From Gammaproteobacteria bacterium (lineage in GTDB: Bacteria; Pseudomonadota; Gammaproteobacteria; Pseudomonadales; Azotimanducaceae), in contig JAFIFL010000007.1 in assembly GCA_020832055.1 (NCBI GenBank), positions 1 through 39,719 of the forward strand: a stretch of DNA of 39,719 bases. The letters run 5' to 3'. This document shows, piece after piece, positions 26,817 to 34,838 of this stretch; positions within the stretch are counted from its first letter, which is position 1; each line of letters opens with the position of its first letter. A program made the translations under genes and the position numbers. The notes beneath the pieces are model-generated. The model saw only the letters and a program-made list of their open reading frames with translations, searched no databases and was not told where the DNA came from.

Positions 26817-29324
26817 TCAGCCCCCCTCCCAGTCCGACAAGGTCTCTGGCGGTGGCGGCGGCAAGTGGGCCTCGAATGGCGACAGCTCATTGAATTCCTG
26901 CAGGAACTGTTCGGCGAGCTCGGTTCGGCCGAGGCGGGACAGAACCGCATAGTGATAATAGCTTCTGCCGGCCTGGACGTAGCCGATCTGGGCGGCCTTA
27001 AGGGCCGTCAGATAGGGATCCCGGTCAGGCGGTACGGCGCGCAGCAGATCCTCGTAGAGCAGCGCTGCGTGGTGCCCGGTGAGGAAGCTGTCCTGACCCG
27101 CCTGAACCCGCCTCTGGCTCCTGGGAGCCTCGTATTCGATCAGCGGCCGATCGTCGGTGTTCACCGGCAGATCATCGAACAACCCGGAGGCGCTGGCGTT
27201 GCCGCCGTAGAAGCGCAGCGACACGGCTGACAGCAGATCTGCCGGCAGGTCCGGATTGCCGGCCAGACGCCGGCCATGGGTCACTGCGGCATCGGGATCG
27301 AGGGGCTGCGGTTCGTTGTAGCCCACCAGCGCGACGATGGAGCGCTGCGGGATCAGGTCGCCCCGCCACAGCACCACCTGGGGAAACACCTCCATCATGG
27401 TCCTCGTGATGATGCCGAATTCCCTGCGGGTGACCTGATACATCGGCACCCATTGCACGTAGGCCCCACCGGGCTGCAGGCGGTGGCTGGCGGTGGCGTA
27501 GTGCTCGCGGGTGTAGAGGTTGCCGGTGCCGGCCTTCCAGGGGGTGAACAGGTCGGCGATGATCAGATCGAAACGCTCCGTGCTGCGGCGCAGGCAGTTG
27601 CGGCCGTCCTCGGCATGAATCTGCACGCGATCGTCTTCGAACAAATCCAGCGTCCAGTCGCCGAAGTGTTCCCGTGCCAGGGTGACCACTTCCGGCAGCA
27701 GTTCACACACCACCACCCGGTCGACGGGAAACAGCAGACCCGCGCCGGCGGTGATGCCGGTACCCATGCCCAGATAGAACAGCGATCGCGGCTCGGGATG
27801 AGTGAGCAGCGGCACCAGCGACTGATTGCGCTCGGAGTCCAGCGCTCCGGTGCCGCCCAGCACGTAGTAATTGTCGACCCGGATCAGGCGATGGCCGTCG
27901 CGCTCGACCACGGCCACGTTGGCCTGCCGTCCCTCGACGAAGGCCAGCAGCTGCTCACCGCGTTCGGTGTCGAGCCGCAGGCGCTGCAGATCACCGAAAT
28001 GGAACACCGGTACCGCGACGGCGACGACGACGGCCGCAGCCGCCCAGGCGGGTCGGCGTCGCGCCAGCAGAATCATGCCGGCAAGCCCGAAGTAAGCCGC
28101 GCCGAGCAGCGCCATGCTTTGAGCGCTGCCCAGCATCGGCAGCAGCAGGAAGCCGGCGGCCAGGGCGCCGAAGATGGAGGCGCCTGTGTTCCAGGCGATC
28201 AGGCGGCCGATGGTCTCGCCTGCCCCGAGCCGGCTTTGCTGCGCCGTGCGCAGCAGCCAGGGCAGCAATGTGCCCAGGACCATCACAGGAAGGAACATCG
28301 TCAGGGCCGCGGTGGTCACGACGGCCAGCAGGTAGCCGCCCCAGCCTCGACCACTGCCGACGTAGCCCAGGCCATCCGTCACGAGATGAAACAGCCCGGG
28401 CGCAGCGGTCAGGACCAGGCCACCGCTCACCGCGAGGCCGGCCAAGACCCACTCCGGTTGCAGGTTCTGCAGGCGACACAGGCGATTGGCCAGTGCTGAA
28501 CCCGCCGCCAGAGCCAGCAGGAAGGTCACCAGCACCAGGGCATAGGTGTAGGCCGAGTTCTGCAGCACCTGCGCGAACATTCGCGTCCAGATCACCTCCG
28601 CCGCCAGCGTCGCGAAGCCGGAAATGGCGGCTGCCGCGATCAGCAGGGGCGGCAGATCCTGCGGTTCCCCGGGACGCGGTGGCGGCGGGGCGGTGGGTTT
28701 CGCGATCGGCCAGCGCCTCGCGAGCATAATGGCAGTCGCGCCCACCAGCAGATCGACACCGACGGCCAGCAGGTAGGCGTTGGAAAAACCCAGCAGCAGC
28801 GGCAGGATGAAACCCGCGGCAAAGGCGCCGCAGGCCGCCCCGGCCGTGTTGACGAAGTAGAGCAGGGAGCCGACCTCACCGAGGCGATCGGGATCCCGGA
28901 CCAGATACTGCCCCATCGCCGGCAGGGTGCCGCCCATGAGCAGGGACGCGGGCAGCAGCAGCGTAGCCGTGATGAGGATCTTCGCCAGCGTTTCCAGTAT
29001 CGGGTGATCGGCGCCGTAGGCATGCAGGGCGGGGTAGAGGGCATGGTAGGCGTCGAGCAGGACGAAGTGGCTCAATGCCGCGATGGCGACACCGATTTCG
29101 AGCCAGCCGAAACCTGCCAGGGGGTGACGCCAGGACGCTGCGCGTCGGCCGAACCAGGCGCCGCCGCCGGCGATGCCGGCAAAGAAAACGGCCAGGGTGA
29201 CCGCTGCGGCTTCTGCCGTACTGCCGAACAGCAGGCTGAGTTCCCGGACCCACAGCACCTGATAGACCAGCGCAGCGGCGCCGGACGCAAAGAACAGGAG
29301 CAGGATGATCAACCGCGGTGGCAT
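26817..29324 (-). CDS. Membrane-fused spermidine synthase-like protein (multi-TM N-terminus plus aminopropyltransferase-like C-terminus)
   Basis: 835 aa; numerous TM helices then YLGMGTGITAGAGLLFPVDRVVVCELLPEVVTLAREHF...DDRVQIHAEDGRNCL...FDLIIADLFTPWKAGTGNLYTREHY. Confidence 0.85.
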   Translation of the reverse strand: MPPRLIILLLFFASGAAALVYQVLWVRELSLLFGSTAEAAAVTLAVFFAGIAGGGAWFGRRAASWRHPLAGFGWLEIGVAIAALSHFVLLDAYHALYPALHAYGADHPILETLAKILITATLLLPASLLMGGTLPAMGQYLVRDPDRLGEVGSLLYFVNTAGAACGAFAAGFILPLLLGFSNAYLLAVGVDLLVGATAIMLARRWPIAKPTAPPPPRPGEPQDLPPLLIAAAAISGFATLAAEVIWTRMFAQVLQNSAYTYALVLVTFLLALAAGSALANRLCRLQNLQPEWVLAGLAVSGGLVLTAAPGLFHLVTDGLGYVGSGRGWGGYLLAVVTTAALTMFLPVMVLGTLLPWLLRTAQQSRLGAGETIGRLIAWNTGASIFGALAAGFLLLPMLGSAQSMALLGAAYFGLAGMILLARRRPAWAAAAVVVAVAVPVFHFGDLQRLRLDTERGEQLLAFVEGRQANVAVVERDGHRLIRVDNYYVLGGTGALDSERNQSLVPLLTHPEPRSLFYLGMGTGITAGAGLLFPVDRVVVCELLPEVVTLAREHFGDWTLDLFEDDRVQIHAEDGRNCLRRSTERFDLIIADLFTPWKAGTGNLYTREHYATASHRLQPGGAYVQWVPMYQVTRREFGIITRTMMEVFPQVVLWRGDLIPQRSIVALVGYNEPQPLDPDAAVTHGRRLAGNPDLPADLLSAVSLRFYGGNASASGLFDDLPVNTDDRPLIEYEAPRSQRRVQAGQDSFLTGHHAALLYEDLLRAVPPDRDPYLTALKAAQIGYVQAGRSYYHYAVLSRLGRTELAEQFLQEFNELSPFEAHLPPPPPETLSDWEGG

Positions 29325-29349
29325 GGCTCAGTAATCGAACGAAAAGTCG

Positions 29350-29372
29350 CAGCGCCGCCTCGGCAGGCGCTG
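29350..29372 (-). terminator. Weak hairpin between ZnuA-like and aminopropyltransferase-like genes
   Basis: CAGCGCC-9 nt-GGCGCTG, followed on the minus strand by CGACTTTTCG. Confidence 0.4.
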
Positions 29373-29405
29373 CTCATTGGGAATCCGGCCGCGACGGCTA
29401 TTCCC

Positions 29406-30287
29406 TCAACCTGACATGGCCTCGACCCAGGCCTCGATGAGGTCCAGGTAGTCCTCGGCCGTGCCATCGAGCGCGACGTTGGTCGGCAGGGCATGCGCTG
29501 CCCAGCCCAGCTGTTGCTGGATGAACCCCGGCGCGCGGGAGGACTCGAAGCTGGCATGAGCGATGGTGCCTTCGGGGCGACCCTGCATCCGGCTCACCAG
29601 ATCACGCAGATGCCGTGCCGTAGGCGGGACGCCTGGGATCGGTTCGATGTAGCCGAGGACCTCGGCATCGAGCAGCCGCGCCAGGTAATCGACGTCCTTG
29701 TGGTAGAGGATGACCCCGTTGGAGCCGCGAGCACGCTCCTGCCAGCGGGGCACGCGCTCCGCCACCTTTTCACTGAAGGCCTGCGCCCGGGCTCGAAAAT
29801 CCTCGGCATGGGCCGGATCGAGTTCCGCCAGCCGTTCTGCGAGGGCCTCGCCGACACGGGCAAAGCGCGGCGGATCGAAGTAGACGTGGGGGTTGCCGGT
29901 GGGGTGCACGTCGCCGAGCCGGCGATCAGCGGGCTGGCCTTCGTCGATCAGACTGACCTGCGCGGCCGCCTCGAAATAACCGCGCCGACCGGGATGGACG
30001 TGTGGGTTGGCTGCGCCCTGGGTGGCAGCTGGCAGCCAGCCGACCTCCAGTTCCGCGCCGACGGCGACCACTAGATCGGCCCGCCGCAAGGCGGCCATCA
30101 TGCTCGGCCGTGCTTCGAGATAATGTGCGTCGCGGTCCGGCGGCGCCATGACCCGCACCTGGACGGCATCACCGCCGATGGTGCGCGCCAGCATGCCCAT
30201 GTTGCTGGTGGTGGCCGCTATGTTGAGCTGGGCTTCTGCCGCACCCGCGGCCAGCAGCAACGTGACCCATATCAGAATTCTGGCCAT
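29406..30287 (-). CDS. znuA: Metal (zinc) ABC transporter substrate-binding protein, ZnuA-like
   Basis: Signal peptide; DAHYLEARPSMMAALRRADLVVAVGAELEVGWLP, GNPHVYFDPPRFARVGEALAERL, YHKDVDYLARLLDAEVLGYIEPIPGVPPTARHL. Confidence 0.85.
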   Translation of the reverse strand: MARILIWVTLLLAAGAAEAQLNIAATTSNMGMLARTIGGDAVQVRVMAPPDRDAHYLEARPSMMAALRRADLVVAVGAELEVGWLPAATQGAANPHVHPGRRGYFEAAAQVSLIDEGQPADRRLGDVHPTGNPHVYFDPPRFARVGEALAERLAELDPAHAEDFRARAQAFSEKVAERVPRWQERARGSNGVILYHKDVDYLARLLDAEVLGYIEPIPGVPPTARHLRDLVSRMQGRPEGTIAHASFESSRAPGFIQQQLGWAAHALPTNVALDGTAEDYLDLIEAWVEAMSG

Positions 30288-30317
30288 CTGCCTTGACCTC
30301 CCATGGAAATGAATGAA

Positions 30318-30349
30318 GGCCGGCGTCCGACGGTACTCGGACGCCGGCC
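30318..30349 (-). terminator. Perfect 12-bp hairpin between the outer-membrane protein gene and znuA
   Basis: GGCCGGCGTCCG-acggtact-CGGACGCCGGCC; possible partial terminator/attenuator. Confidence 0.6.
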
Positions 30350-30360
30350 CAGAAGCACAA

Positions 30361-31998
30361 TCAGAAGCTGTGAGCGCCGTGTACGCCCAGGCTCATGTTG
30401 TACTGCAGCAGGAACGACCAGACACTGCCGTGTTCGTCGGTGTCGAAGTCGCTGTAGTTGACCTGCCCCCGCAGCATGGAGAACTCCGTCGGCCTGAAAG
30501 TCAGCACACCGGAATGACGCCAGGATTTGCTGGCCCGCTCGAAGGCATTCTCGGAGCGATCGGGTTCCAGCGTGCGGTTGCGCAGGCCGAGTCCCTCGGT
30601 GCGCAAGCCAGCCTGCCAACGGGGAGCAATGCCGTAGAGTCCCTGCAGGTAGAAGCCGTCCTGCTTGGCCGTGCCCGAGAAGACATCTTCCACGCCACCG
30701 GCCGCCGTCGGCGTCAGGGTGCCGAAGTCCGAGAAGTTGCGGCTGGCATAGTCGGCATCGATCTCGCGGTAGAAGTACTCGCCTTGGAGGACGAAGTTGC
30801 CGGCGCCGAAGCTGCGGCCGGCATCGTACTTGTAGACGGCATCCACGCCGGCAAACCAGGCATCGCCATCCCAGGTTTCGACACGGCCGCTGCTGTGGGT
30901 GACCACATTCTGCCAGGAGCGGGAGATCCCGCCGGAGGCACCGAGCTGGATCGCATGGTCGTGGCCGAGGTCAGGGGCGATGGTGACGAAGCCGGTGAAC
31001 AGACGCGGGCCGGTTTTCTCGCTCATCCCGAGGTGGTCACGCCAGCGAATGCGGTTCGGTGCACTCGAGACGGGTACCGGCTCTCCGGTTACCGGGTCGA
31101 TGGCGAAGTCGGGCAGCAGGGTCACCAGGGTGTATCTTTCATCGCCCTCGTACTGGGCGATGCCAGATGTTTCGCCCTGCAGCACTTCGATACCGAAGCG
31201 CGTGTAGGTCTCCGTGGGCGCGACCCAGGAGACCTGCACACCGTTTTCCTGCAGACCGTGATCGCCGAACAGGAATTCGTTGACCAGCGTGCGATCGGCG
31301 AAATCCCAGTCGTGCAGGTGCTGTTTGTTGATGTAACCGACGTCGGACAGGAAGCGCCCGAATTTCACTTGCCAGCCAGCGGGCAGGCTGTTGGTGACGA
31401 GATAGGCTTCCTCGATCTCTACGTTGGAAACGCCCTCGACGGCGAGCATGACCAGGGCATCGAAGTAGTTGTCGATACTGGCCGTGAACGTGATCTCGGT
31501 CTCACGCAGATTGAACCCGCGCTCGATCCCGCCATGACCCCCGTGGCCGCCATGACCATGATCGTGGCCTTCGAAGCCCTCGGGAGATTCGATTTCCGCC
31601 CGGTTTTGCCCAACATAGAGGCCATCCATGATCACGGAAATCGCCGGGTTGAAGGCGGTGCCCGATGTCACGGCGCCGTCACCGAGCGCACGCGCGCGCG
31701 TCCGGTAGCTTTCGCGATCGAGGGGGGCCCGTTGCGGTCCCTGGGAGAGCTCCGTCGGCGCTTCCCGGCGCCGTTCTTCGACCACCCGTTCGGTCACGGT
31801 CTCCTGCGCCCGCGTCTGGGCTTCCCGCGCCTCGCGCAATTCCTGCTGCAGCGTCTCGAGTTGACGCTGACGCTCCCGGTCACGCTGTTCGAGTCTTTCC
31901 AGCTGTTCCATCAGCTGCGTCAGGCTCGGTCCGTTTGCTGCCTGAGCACCCCCTGCAAGCAGGGCGAGTGCCAGCAGCGCACCACCTAGTTTCTTCAT
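30361..31998 (-). CDS. Outer-membrane porin-like protein with coiled-coil N-terminus and His-rich loop, putative zinc uptake
   Basis: Signal peptide MKKLGGALLALALLAGGAQA; coiled coil; GFEGHDHGHGGHGGHGGIERGF; aromatic C-terminus ending HGAHSF. Confidence 0.75.
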   Translation of the reverse strand: MKKLGGALLALALLAGGAQAANGPSLTQLMEQLERLEQRDRERQRQLETLQQELREAREAQTRAQETVTERVVEERRREAPTELSQGPQRAPLDRESYRTRARALGDGAVTSGTAFNPAISVIMDGLYVGQNRAEIESPEGFEGHDHGHGGHGGHGGIERGFNLRETEITFTASIDNYFDALVMLAVEGVSNVEIEEAYLVTNSLPAGWQVKFGRFLSDVGYINKQHLHDWDFADRTLVNEFLFGDHGLQENGVQVSWVAPTETYTRFGIEVLQGETSGIAQYEGDERYTLVTLLPDFAIDPVTGEPVPVSSAPNRIRWRDHLGMSEKTGPRLFTGFVTIAPDLGHDHAIQLGASGGISRSWQNVVTHSSGRVETWDGDAWFAGVDAVYKYDAGRSFGAGNFVLQGEYFYREIDADYASRNFSDFGTLTPTAAGGVEDVFSGTAKQDGFYLQGLYGIAPRWQAGLRTEGLGLRNRTLEPDRSENAFERASKSWRHSGVLTFRPTEFSMLRGQVNYSDFDTDEHGSVWSFLLQYNMSLGVHGAHSF

Positions 31999-32164
31999 GA
32001 TCATTGGCCTCTGAATGTGATTCCCCTGTCGAATGCACTCCTGGTCCGGCTGCACGATACTTGGCGACAAGAGGTCGGGACTGGCTCCACCCCAAAGCAG
32101 GCATGGCCTGCATTGGGGTGCGGAGTCCAGTGGAGCTGACCGGTAGAGCAGCGAACCAGAAGGC

Positions 32165-32186
32165 CAATTATGATATAACATATCAC
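32165..32186. promoter_or_regulatory. Candidate Zur box in the divergent zinc-uptake promoter region
   Basis: CAATTATGATATAACATATCAC; contains the TATAACAT half-site and a perfect TGATAT-AAC-ATATCA inverted repeat (32171-32185); AT-rich island in high-GC DNA. Confidence 0.55.
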
Positions 32187-32312
32187 TTGAGTCGACCAGT
32201 CCACGCTCCACCTGCACGCCCCACCTGCATTGGACGGCGCACCTGCAGTAAGCTGCGCGCCCGGTGGCGCTGCGGGGATCACCGCGGACAGATCTGCACA
32301 AATGGGGACGGC

Positions 32313-32891
32313 ATGCTGGAGTACAAACAGGTCGTGGCGGGCTACAGTCAACCGGTCATCGGACCCGTGTCGTTCCGTATCGAGGCTGGTGAAGTGGTCG
32401 GCCTTTCCGGCCCCAATGGCATTGGCAAGAGCACCCTGTTCCGGGTCCTGTCCGGCGAAGCCCGGCTTTTCAGCGGCGGCATCCATCGCCAACCGGGGTT
32501 GCGTCTGGCCCACCATCGACAGGAGCCGGTGCGCTCGCAGGAGAATCCACTCACCGGGTCGGACCTGCTGGCGGTGAACCGGGCACCGGCGCCACCACGC
32601 GAACATCGTCTCACGCCGCTGCTCGGGTGGCGGATCGATCAGCTCAGCGGCGGCCAGCTGCAACTGCTGGAGCTTTGGTGCGCGCTGAACGGCCCCGCCG
32701 AACTGGTCCTGCTCGACGAACCTACGCATCACCTGGATCACGAGGCTCACGAACAACTGGCCTGCCTGCTTGCCGAGGCCCGGGCCGGTCGACGGGCCGT
32801 GCTGATCGTCAGCCATGAACCGGCGTTCTGCAGACGCGTCTGCAGCCGGCAGATCGACCTCGGTGCCGTCACCGCTGCCCGGGAGCCCTGA
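32313..32891 (+). CDS. znuC: Metal ABC transporter ATP-binding protein, ZnuC-like
   Basis: Walker A GPNGIGKST, signature LSGGQ, Walker B ELVLLDEPTHHLD; 192 aa. Confidence 0.85.
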   Translation: MLEYKQVVAGYSQPVIGPVSFRIEAGEVVGLSGPNGIGKSTLFRVLSGEARLFSGGIHRQPGLRLAHHRQEPVRSQENPLTGSDLLAVNRAPAPPREHRLTPLLGWRIDQLSGGQLQLLELWCALNGPAELVLLDEPTHHLDHEAHEQLACLLAEARAGRRAVLIVSHEPAFCRRVCSRQIDLGAVTAAREP

Positions 32892-32892
32892 G

Positions 32893-33687
32893 GTGGAACT
32901 GCTGCTCGACCCCATGTTCCGGATGCCGTTTTTCAGCGGCCTGCTGCTGGCGCCCCTGGCCGCGCTGCTCGGCGTCTATCTGCGTCTGCGTACGGAATGG
33001 CTGGCGGCCCTGGCGTATACCCAGCTCGCTGCCGCAGGCGGCATGCTGGCCGTGGTCCTGCACCTGCCGGTGCTGGCCGGTGCGCTGACGGCTGCGGTAC
33101 TCACCGCGGGCGCCAAGGGCTTAAGCGGCCGCACGGGCAACGATCACTTCGCGCTGGCCTTTCTGCTGGCATGGGGGGTGACGCTGCTGCTGGCCGGATT
33201 CAGTCACCATGGCAGCCATATGGGCACCGCACTGCTCGACGGCCAGCTCTACTTCACCGGTCCGGCCCACCTCACGGCCGGCCTGCTGCTCGCGCTCGCC
33301 ATTACCCTGCTGCTGCCCTGGCTGCATCGCCCGCTGCTGCTCGGCCGGCTTTATCCCGACCACTTCGACCTCAATCAGCAGCGCGGTTGGCATTACGGGC
33401 TCATGTTCGACCTGCTGGCCGTGCTGACGCTGGCCGTGTGCGCCACCGCCTTCGGCGTCATGGCCACCTTCGCGCTGGTGTTCATCCCCCCCTGGCTGGC
33501 ATGGCACCTGGCAGTGGGCTGGCGTCAGACCCTGCTCCTGGCCATGTTGCTGGCGCTGGGGGCCTATCTCGCCGCCTTCGTCCTGGCCATCGCAGTGGAT
33601 CAGCCCTTCGGCCCGGTGCTGGTCGTCCTCCTGGGCTTGATGGCCATGCTGCGACTCCTGCCGCGCCGGGGCATGCGCCGCGACTGA
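32893..33687 (+). CDS. znuB: Metal ABC transporter permease, ZnuB-like (GTG start)
   Basis: Eight or so TM helices; MFRMPFFSGLLLAPLAALLGVYLRLR...YTQLAAAGGMLAVVL...ATFALVFIPPWLAWHLA; starts 1 nt after the znuC stop. Confidence 0.82.
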   Translation: MELLLDPMFRMPFFSGLLLAPLAALLGVYLRLRTEWLAALAYTQLAAAGGMLAVVLHLPVLAGALTAAVLTAGAKGLSGRTGNDHFALAFLLAWGVTLLLAGFSHHGSHMGTALLDGQLYFTGPAHLTAGLLLALAITLLLPWLHRPLLLGRLYPDHFDLNQQRGWHYGLMFDLLAVLTLAVCATAFGVMATFALVFIPPWLAWHLAVGWRQTLLLAMLLALGAYLAAFVLAIAVDQPFGPVLVVLLGLMAMLRLLPRRGMRRD

Positions 33688-33710
33688 GCGCCGTCCTGTC
33701 CACCGGCGCT
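33687..33710 (+). terminator. Hairpin at the end of znuB
   Basis: AGCGCCG-10 nt-CGGCGCT overlapping the stop-codon region. Confidence 0.45.
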
Positions 33711-33890
33711 GCCAAAGGACTTCGTTGCTTCGCATGGGACGGCCGGGCATGCTCGGAGCAGGGTGCAGGCGGACCCTGGCTTCATTCCCGGCAGGCTGAT
33801 CGCCGGCGCCGGAATGCCCGCAGGTTCGATGGCCGTGGACTCTGAAAGCTTTGTTGCCGCCGAGAGGGCAAGCAGCGACAGGATGACGTC

Positions 33891-34838
33891 ATGAGCAGTT
33901 GGGATAACGCCTTCACCGGCAAGCCCGGCACCGGCGCCGTCAATGCGCACAGCTATGGCGGTGCGGTCAGTTTCTTCAGGACCCCCTTCGGACGCGATCT
34001 CTCCGGTATCGATGTCGCCGTCATGGGCGTGCCGCTGGATATCGCCACCACCAACCGGCCCGGCGCCCGTCTCGGACCCCGTGCCATCCGCAATGCCTCT
34101 CTGTCCCTGGCCTGGGAACGCCCCTGGCCCTGGAAGACCGATCCGCTGCAAGCCCTCAAAGTGGTCGACTACGGCGACTGCGAAAACCGGCAGAGCGGCG
34201 ACCTCAGCAGTGTGGGCCATATCGAATCCTGGGTCAGGGAGATTCTGGATGCCGGTACCGCAACGCTGCTGCTTGGGGGCGATCACTTCATCTCCTACCC
34301 CAGTCTGCGTGCGCACTGCGACAAGCATGGCCCCATGGCCCTGATCCACTTCGACGCCCACACTGATACCTGGCCGTCCTCCGGGGATGGCGTCAACCAC
34401 GGCACCATGTTCTACCAGGCGGCGAAGGAAGGGATCGTGCTGCCGGAGCACTCCATTCAGATCGGCATTCGCACCACCAATGACGACACGCTGGGCTATG
34501 ACATCGTGTCGGCCCCGGACGTCCACGAGCAGAGCGCTGCTGCCATCACCAAGCGCATCAGGGAGCGGGTGGGGGACCACCCGGTCTACATCACCTTCGA
34601 CATCGACTGCCTCGACCCCGCGTTTGCCCCCGGCACCGGCACACCGGTTCCCGGTGGTCTGTCTTCCCTCGAGGCACTCAGCATCGTTCGCGGACTGGTG
34701 GGCATCCGTCTGGTGGGCATGGACGTGGTGGAAGTCGCGCCCGCCTACGACCACGCTGAATTGACGGCGCTGGCTGCGGCGCAGATCGCCATCGAACTGC
34801 TGGCGCTGTATGCCGAGTGTCAAGACAGGAGGGAATGA
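33891..34838 (+). CDS. speB: Agmatinase
   Basis: Ureohydrolase motifs LLLGGDHFISYPS, ALIHFDAHTDTW, ITFDIDCLDPAFAPGTGTPVPGG. Confidence 0.92.
   Translation: MSSWDNAFTGKPGTGAVNAHSYGGAVSFFRTPFGRDLSGIDVAVMGVPLDIATTNRPGARLGPRAIRNASLSLAWERPWPWKTDPLQALKVVDYGDCENRQSGDLSSVGHIESWVREILDAGTATLLLGGDHFISYPSLRAHCDKHGPMALIHFDAHTDTWPSSGDGVNHGTMFYQAAKEGIVLPEHSIQIGIRTTNDDTLGYDIVSAPDVHEQSAAAITKRIRERVGDHPVYITFDIDCLDPAFAPGTGTPVPGGLSSLEALSIVRGLVGIRLVGMDVVEVAPAYDHAELTALAAAQIAIELLALYAECQDRRE

Noticed and set aside
27276-28499. 407-aa plus-strand ORF
   Set aside because: Antisense to the membrane-fused aminopropyltransferase-like gene; Gln/His-rich shadow composition.
30313-31989. 558-aa plus-strand ORF
   Set aside because: Antisense to the outer-membrane protein gene; spans its full length in the complementary frame, typical GC artefact.
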